From the NCBI GenBank assembly GCA_023429275.1, contig JAEYWB010000019.1:1-8185 (forward strand): a DNA stretch of 8,185 bases. The letters run 5' to 3'. This DNA comes from Planctomycetota bacterium. Its GTDB lineage: Bacteria; Planctomycetota; Planctomycetia; Planctomycetales; Planctomycetaceae. Shown in pieces: positions 5,367 to 8,185 of the stretch; the first letter of the stretch is position 1, and the number at the start of each line of letters is the position of its first letter. The position numbers and the translations under genes are program-made. The notes below the pieces were generated by a model. That model had not been told where the DNA came from. It saw only the letters and a list, made by a program, of their open reading frames with translations, and made no database searches.

Positions 5367-5371
5367 ACTAC

Positions 5372-5857
5372 CTAAAACGGGACTTCGTCGTTCGGCGAAC
5401 CGCCGTGATCGTCCGACGAATAATCATTCTGCGAAGCGGGAGCCGCCTGGCGGGAACCGCCACCGGCATTGCCCCGGAATCCGCCACTCTCTCGTCCACC
5501 ACCACCGCCCGAGCCGCCTTCGCGACCCCCGAGCATCTGCATCTGTTCACCGACGACCCGGAGCTTCGACCGCTTCTGGCCGGTCTCCTTGTCGTTCCAG
5601 CTGTCGAGCTGCAGCCGCCCTTCAATCAGGACGCTCCGGCCTTTCGACAGGTATTCTCCTGCGACTTCCGCCTGCCGCCCCCAGAGGGTGACGTCGACGA
5701 ACGTCGTCTCTTCCTTCTTCTCGTTGGACTTCTGGTCAAACCAGGTCCGGTTGACCGCGAGCCCGACCTCGGCGACGGCCGTGCCGCCTGTCGTGTACTT
5801 CACTTCAGGATCGCGCGTCAGGTTACCGACGAGGATCACCTTGTTAAAACTCGCCAT
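5372..5857 (-). CDS. ssb: Single-stranded DNA-binding protein
   Basis: SSB coats single-stranded DNA in replication, recombination and repair, and recruits partners through its C-terminal tip. Residues 1-108 form the OB fold: MASFNKVILVGNLTRDPEVK at the start, then VAEVGLAVNR, TTFVDVTLWGRQAEVAGEYL and VLIEGRLQLDSW. A Gly/Arg/Ser-rich linker follows (about 110-145), then the acidic tip NDEVPF, a good match to the DDDIPF-type partner-binding tail. The length of 161 aa is typical. The ATG at 5857 has a strong GGAGG seven bases upstream. It lies between rpsF and rplI, its usual place, but rpsR is missing downstream. Confidence 0.98.
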   Translation of the reverse strand: MASFNKVILVGNLTRDPEVKYTTGGTAVAEVGLAVNRTWFDQKSNEKKEETTFVDVTLWGRQAEVAGEYLSKGRSVLIEGRLQLDSWNDKETGQKRSKLRVVGEQMQMLGGREGGSGGGGGRESGGFRGNAGGGSRQAAPASQNDYSSDDHGGSPNDEVPF

Positions 5858-5928
5858 CGCCGCTCCTCCAGGTCATTGCATCCGGGGGTGAACCACATGG
5901 CCGCCGGACCGATCCGGACTGGCCCGGT

Positions 5929-5969
5929 GAACAGAATAACACCTGTTCCCGCCAGATACCATCTGGTGG
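5929..5969 (-). repeat. Two hairpins in the rpsF-ssb gap
   Basis: CCGCCAGAT (5949-5957) and ATCTGGTGG (5961-5969) form a nine-position stem with one mismatch and a three-base loop, only two bases after the rpsF stop codon. GAACAG (5929-5934) and CTGTTC (5943-5948) form a second exact six-pair hairpin with an eight-base loop, directly adjacent. No T-run follows either, so intrinsic termination is unlikely; mRNA stabilisation or partial attenuation between rpsF and ssb are options. Confidence 0.4.
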
Positions 5970-5971
5970 TG

Positions 5972-6346
5972 CTAGAACACCGCCGGAGCGTCGGCAGCCG
6001 GAGTTCCACCCGCGTGGTGTTCGCGGCAGGCTTCGACCATCGCGTCGAAGATCTGCGGCGGGTGCTGCAGGAGCAGCTGGCGGATGACGACATCGCTGAG
6101 CTTGCAGAGCCGGTCGAACTCGGGGACCTGGCCGCCGTCCATCTTGAACAGGACGAGGTAGTGCAGCCCCTTCTTGTGGCCGTCGACCGCGTAAGCCAGC
6201 TTCCCTTCCTGCCAAGGCATCTTCAGGATGACATCGGCGCCGCACCGGTTGAGAATCTCACCGATTGCGTCTTCGGTTCCCCGGGCATCGACCGCAAAGC
6301 GGCCGCTGTCGACCAGGAACATGCATTCGTACGACTTCAGAGCCAA
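5972..6346 (-). CDS. rpsF: 30S ribosomal protein S6
   Basis: S6 binds the small-subunit platform together with S18. The 124-aa product shows the ferredoxin-like S6 fold by sequence: LKSYECMFLVD as the first strand, the EDAIGEILNRCGADVILKMP helix-strand unit, EGKLAYAVDGHKKGLHYLVLF with the family's KLAY-like core, and FDRLCKLSDVVIRQLLL. A short Ala/Pro/Gly tail ends the protein. The start codon is TTG at 6346, with GAGAGG four bases upstream. The first in-frame ATG (codon 9) would cut into the first beta strand, so the TTG is preferred. The upstream gap of 120 bp to pth contains a strong stem-loop. The usual partner gene rpsR is not in this cluster. Confidence 0.96.
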   Translation of the reverse strand: MALKSYECMFLVDSGRFAVDARGTEDAIGEILNRCGADVILKMPWQEGKLAYAVDGHKKGLHYLVLFKMDGGQVPEFDRLCKLSDVVIRQLLLQHPPQIFDAMVEACREHHAGGTPAADAPAVF

Positions 6347-6427
6347 GGGGCCTCTCCCTCAATCGCTGTCGGGCAAAGGGTGCTCCGGCCTTCACGGATC
6401 AGGTCCGGGAAGAACCGGTGTTCGATC

Positions 6428-6454
6428 GCCGTTTCGCCACCGAGGCGAACCGGC
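6428..6454 (-). promoter_or_regulatory. Strong stem-loop between pth and rpsF
   Basis: GCCGTTTCGCC (6428-6438) pairs with GGCGAACCGGC (6444-6454) over 11 positions with a single mismatch and a five-base loop. It starts 12 bases after the pth stop and lies about 80 bases before the rpsF start. No T-run follows, so it is not a standard terminator. The location suits a leader element for the S6 gene, where many bacteria carry an S6:S18-binding mRNA structure, but I did not confirm that motif's CCG-bulge arrangement. Confidence 0.45.
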
Positions 6455-6466
6455 CGGCAGCCTGGA

Positions 6467-7045
6467 TCAGGTGGAGCTTTCCGGTGCCGCGTTGACGCGA
6501 TTCATCGCGGCGGTCACCCCTTGCTCCACCCAGAGCCGAACAGCCTCCGCCGCTCGGCCCACTGCCGATTCCACTTCTTCTGTCTCGTCCTTCCCGAACC
6601 GGCCCAGGACATAGTCCGACGGGTCCATGAATTCAGGAGGACGGCCAACTCCAAATCTCAGCCGGGCGAACTTCGTCGTCCCCAGCTGATCAATCGTGTT
6701 CTGCAATCCCTTCTGGCCTCCCGCGGTCCCCTCCCCCTTCAGGCGAAGCTTTCCCGTCGGAAGGTTCATGTCGTCGCAGACCACGAGGAGGTCTTGCGGC
6801 GACAGCTTGTAGAACCCCAGGATCAGGCGGATTGCAGCGCCGCTGAGGTTCATAAACGTTTGCGGGCAGACCAGCAGGACTGACTCATTGCCGATCCGCA
6901 CCTCGGAGCACTGGCTGTCAAACCGCTTCCGCCACTCGGCGTCACCGGCCGACTTCGCACAGGCCTCCGCCACCACAAATCCAATATTGTGCCGCGTTCC
7001 CGTGTACTTTTTCCCGGGGTTCCCAAGTCCAGCAACGACTTTCAT
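6467..7045 (-). CDS. pth: Peptidyl-tRNA hydrolase
   Basis: Pth releases tRNA from prematurely dropped peptidyl-tRNA, an essential cytosolic recycling step. The 192-aa product begins MKVVAGLGNPGKKYTGTRHN and contains the family's catalytic set: Asn9 (GLGNPG), catalytic His19 (TRHNIGF), Asn66 (FMNLSG) and Asp91 (CDDMNLP). One deviation is visible: the usual GGHNGL motif reads GGQKGL (Gln111, Lys112), replacing the His-Asn pair that contacts substrate in the E. coli enzyme (H113, N114). The later RLRFGVGRPP and DYVLGRF segments are normal. The ATG at 7045 has GGTGG four bases upstream and lies 39 bp after rplY, a frequent bacterial neighbour pair. Confidence 0.97.
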   Translation of the reverse strand: MKVVAGLGNPGKKYTGTRHNIGFVVAEACAKSAGDAEWRKRFDSQCSEVRIGNESVLLVCPQTFMNLSGAAIRLILGFYKLSPQDLLVVCDDMNLPTGKLRLKGEGTAGGQKGLQNTIDQLGTTKFARLRFGVGRPPEFMDPSDYVLGRFGKDETEEVESAVGRAAEAVRLWVEQGVTAAMNRVNAAPESST

Positions 7046-7084
7046 AGGACCACCGGGGCCAGGCAGGGACTCCTTCGCTGCGGC

Positions 7085-7735
7085 TTACTTCTTCTCCTCG
7101 GCTGCCTCGTCTTCCTTGCCCTTGCGGATAAGTTCCGGCTCGGCGGTGCCGGCAGCGCCTTCGGCCGCAGCCAGCTCGGCTTCCGACTTCGGCTTCGCGA
7201 CGTGAACGACAACCAGGTCGCCCGGATTCTGAACAACCACGCCCGGCGGCAGGTCGACGAGATCGCGAACGTGCAGGATCTGGCCGAGCTCGAGGGCGGA
7301 AAACTTGATGACGATGTGGTCCGGCACTTCGAGGGCCGGGCACTCGACTTCGAGCGAGTGGAGCGGCTGCTCGAGGTGACCACCTGCGACGACGCCGGGA
7401 GCCGTGCCGCGGAGCTGGATCGGAACTTCGACCAGGACTCGCTGCGACGCGTCGACCCGCTGAAAGTCGACGTGATAAACGTGATTCGAAAACGTGTCCC
7501 ACTGGACATCGCGGATCAGGACCGAATCGGTCGCCCCGTCGATGTCGAGATCGACGACCTTGGCGCCCGAGACGATGATCGGCCGGACCTTGTCCGCTTC
7601 GACCTTGACCGCAATCGGGTCCTGGCCGTGGCCGTACACGTTGCAGGGGACGATCCCCTGGGTGCGAAGGTTCCGACAGGCGCGGGTTCCCTGCTCCGAC
7701 CGCTTCGAGACGCTCAACTTGACCGCTGTGGACAT
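7085..7735 (-). CDS. rplY: 50S ribosomal protein L25 / CTC family
   Basis: L25/CTC (TL5-type) binds 5S rRNA in the large subunit. The 216-aa product is the long two-domain form. Residues 1-95 form the 5S-binding domain, with RACRNLRTQGIVPCNVYGHG (18-37) and FSNHVYHVDFQRVDASQRV (82-100) as signatures. The C-terminal beta domain (about 100-185) contains VVAGGHLEQPLHSLEVECPA and LPPGVVVQNPGDLVVVHVA. A Glu/Ala/Lys-rich tail ends the protein. The length agrees with other CTC proteins (about 185-220 aa). The ATG at 7735 has AAGG eight bases upstream. It is the first gene of the rplY-pth-rpsF-ssb-rplI run. The gene often found upstream (prs) is not seen. Confidence 0.96.
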   Translation of the reverse strand: MSTAVKLSVSKRSEQGTRACRNLRTQGIVPCNVYGHGQDPIAVKVEADKVRPIIVSGAKVVDLDIDGATDSVLIRDVQWDTFSNHVYHVDFQRVDASQRVLVEVPIQLRGTAPGVVAGGHLEQPLHSLEVECPALEVPDHIVIKFSALELGQILHVRDLVDLPPGVVVQNPGDLVVVHVAKPKSEAELAAAEGAAGTAEPELIRKGKEDEAAEEKK

Positions 7736-8023
7736 GACCCCGACCTTCGCGCCGGCTCTCTCTCAAGGAGGAGATTGCCTAAGTGCTGAATTCCAAACCA
7801 CTTCGACCGGTAGAGCGCTGGCCAATGGCGACAACGTCTCCGCGATCCGAAAATGGGAAGCGGAGCAAGATATCGGGGGCCTCGGAACGATGCAACTCCG
7901 TGGAGGAATTTCGCACTCAAGAGGAGATAGCGATGTTGCGGGGAGCGGTATCAAAGGGGCCGGGCCCGAAGCGTGGAGATCGAGATTGGCCGGAAGGACG
8001 GAAGCCGTTCTCCTCAAAGGGTT
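7736..8023. other. Gene-free interval upstream of rplY
   Basis: I find no supported gene in these 288 bp. Short open frames exist on both strands (for example 7783-8034 plus, 84 codons), but their composition is Ser/Arg/Pro-rich and they match nothing I recognise. A D-arm-like string near 7811 lacks the rest of a tRNA. The interval contains the candidate rplY promoter, two purine-rich AAGGAGG/GAGGAG-like runs on the plus strand (7765-7775, 7920-7926), and a GGGCCGGGCCC block near 7957-7967. Confidence 0.6.
7867..7895 (-). promoter_or_regulatory. Candidate promoter for rplY
   Basis: On the minus strand, TTGCAT (7895-7890) and TATCTT (7872-7867) are 17 bases apart, matching the sigma-70 consensus at 3/6 and 4/6. 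Initiation near 7860 gives a leader of about 125 nt before rplY. Location just past the end of the upstream partial gene is sensible. The hexamers are modest, so this is a suggestion only. Confidence 0.35.
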
Positions 8024-8185
8024 TCAGCTGGTGAGGTTGCGAGCGGTGATGTCCGAGTTGCCCGCTTCCGCCAGGGCTTCTTCGCTGAAGTCGGCCTTCC
8101 ATCCGGTTTTCAAGTTCTCATCCGCGCCGGGCCGAGTGTAGTGTACGCCAGGCCACTGTCCGTGCGGAGCTTGTTCATGATGAAC
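8024..8185 (-). CDS. C-terminal fragment of an unidentified gene
   Basis: From the window edge, a minus-strand frame is open for 53 codons and ends at TGA (8026-8024). The peptide contains GWKADFSEEALAEAGNSDIT and ends ARNLTS. Its last 30 codons have high third-position GC and a soluble, Glu/Ala-rich composition like a true protein C-terminus. The other two minus frames stop early. I do not recognise the family; it does not resemble the C-terminus of ribose-phosphate pyrophosphokinase, the common upstream neighbour of rplY. No clear terminator follows it. Confidence 0.5.
   Translation of the reverse strand, partial: VHHEQAPHGQWPGVHYTRPGADENLKTGWKADFSEEALAEAGNSDITARNLTS
8173..8185. repeat. 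13-bp palindrome at the right edge
   Basis: GTTCAT-G-ATGAAC is a perfect dyad around one base, ending exactly at the window limit, so it may continue further. It overlaps the partial coding frame. It could be an operator for a neighbouring gene or a chance codon arrangement. Confidence 0.3.

Noticed and set aside
5405..6883. 492-codon plus-strand open frame across ssb, rpsF and pth
   Set aside because: Same cause: it is fully antisense to three confident genes and runs across their boundaries without any sign of its own start or domain.
7800..7880. tRNA-like string near GGTAGAGCGC
   Set aside because: The D-arm resemblance is not accompanied by an acceptor stem, an anticodon arm or a GGTTCGAATC-type T-arm.
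7783..8034. Small plus-strand gene behind an AAGGAGG run
   Set aside because: The spacing from AAGGAGG to the GTG is long (about 10 bases), the product is a featureless Ser/Arg/Lys/Pro-rich peptide, and it runs into the antisense of the partial gene at the right edge.
1..8185. CRISPR array, insertion sequence or phage genes
   Set aside because: There are no regularly spaced direct repeats, transposase or integrase frames, and the gene content is core housekeeping.

Overview
The window looks like a high-GC (roughly 60-65%) bacterial core-genome segment, most likely from a planctomycete. The basis is protein style: an RpoA that begins [14 protein letters not shown], an L9 with a basic N-terminal extension, a heavily inserted L17, and the gene order. 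No 16S gene or other decisive marker is present, so the phylum call is an inference. Every confident gene is on the minus strand. The large plus-strand open frames are antisense shadows of these genes.

Reading in the direction of transcription (high to low coordinates): the C-terminus of an unidentified gene (8185-8024), a 288-bp gene-free stretch holding a possible promoter, then rplY (L25/CTC), pth, rpsF (S6), ssb and rplI (L9). Next, a 136-bp gap carries a promoter candidate and two small hairpins, and leads into the alpha-type cluster rpmJ (L36), rpsM (S13), rpsK (S11), rpoA and rplQ (L17). This cluster closes at a textbook rho-independent terminator at 1670-1703. Beyond it are folE (GTP cyclohydrolase I), a polytopic membrane protein of unknown function, and possibly the start of a further gene that overlaps the membrane protein's stop codon and leaves the window.

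The first two blocks supply translation and RNA-polymerase parts: ribosomal proteins, the RNA-polymerase alpha subunit, peptidyl-tRNA recycling by Pth, and single-strand DNA binding by SSB. The third block starts the folate/pterin pathway and has a separate promoter candidate. Two genes that often sit in these clusters are missing and there is no room for them: rpsR (S18) between ssb and rplI, and rpsD (S4) between rpsK and rpoA.

The most unusual signal is a pair of related hairpin elements in the rpmJ-rpsM and ssb-rplI gaps. They share an identical 16-base word and an identical 13-base word, each folds into a stem of about 16 bp, and each begins within a few bases of the stop codon of the preceding gene. 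They look like members of a dispersed palindromic repeat family. Other observations worth checking are large insertions in L17, an altered active-site pair in Pth, and structured leaders before several ribosomal genes. I see no mobile-element genes, CRISPR array, tRNA or rRNA.
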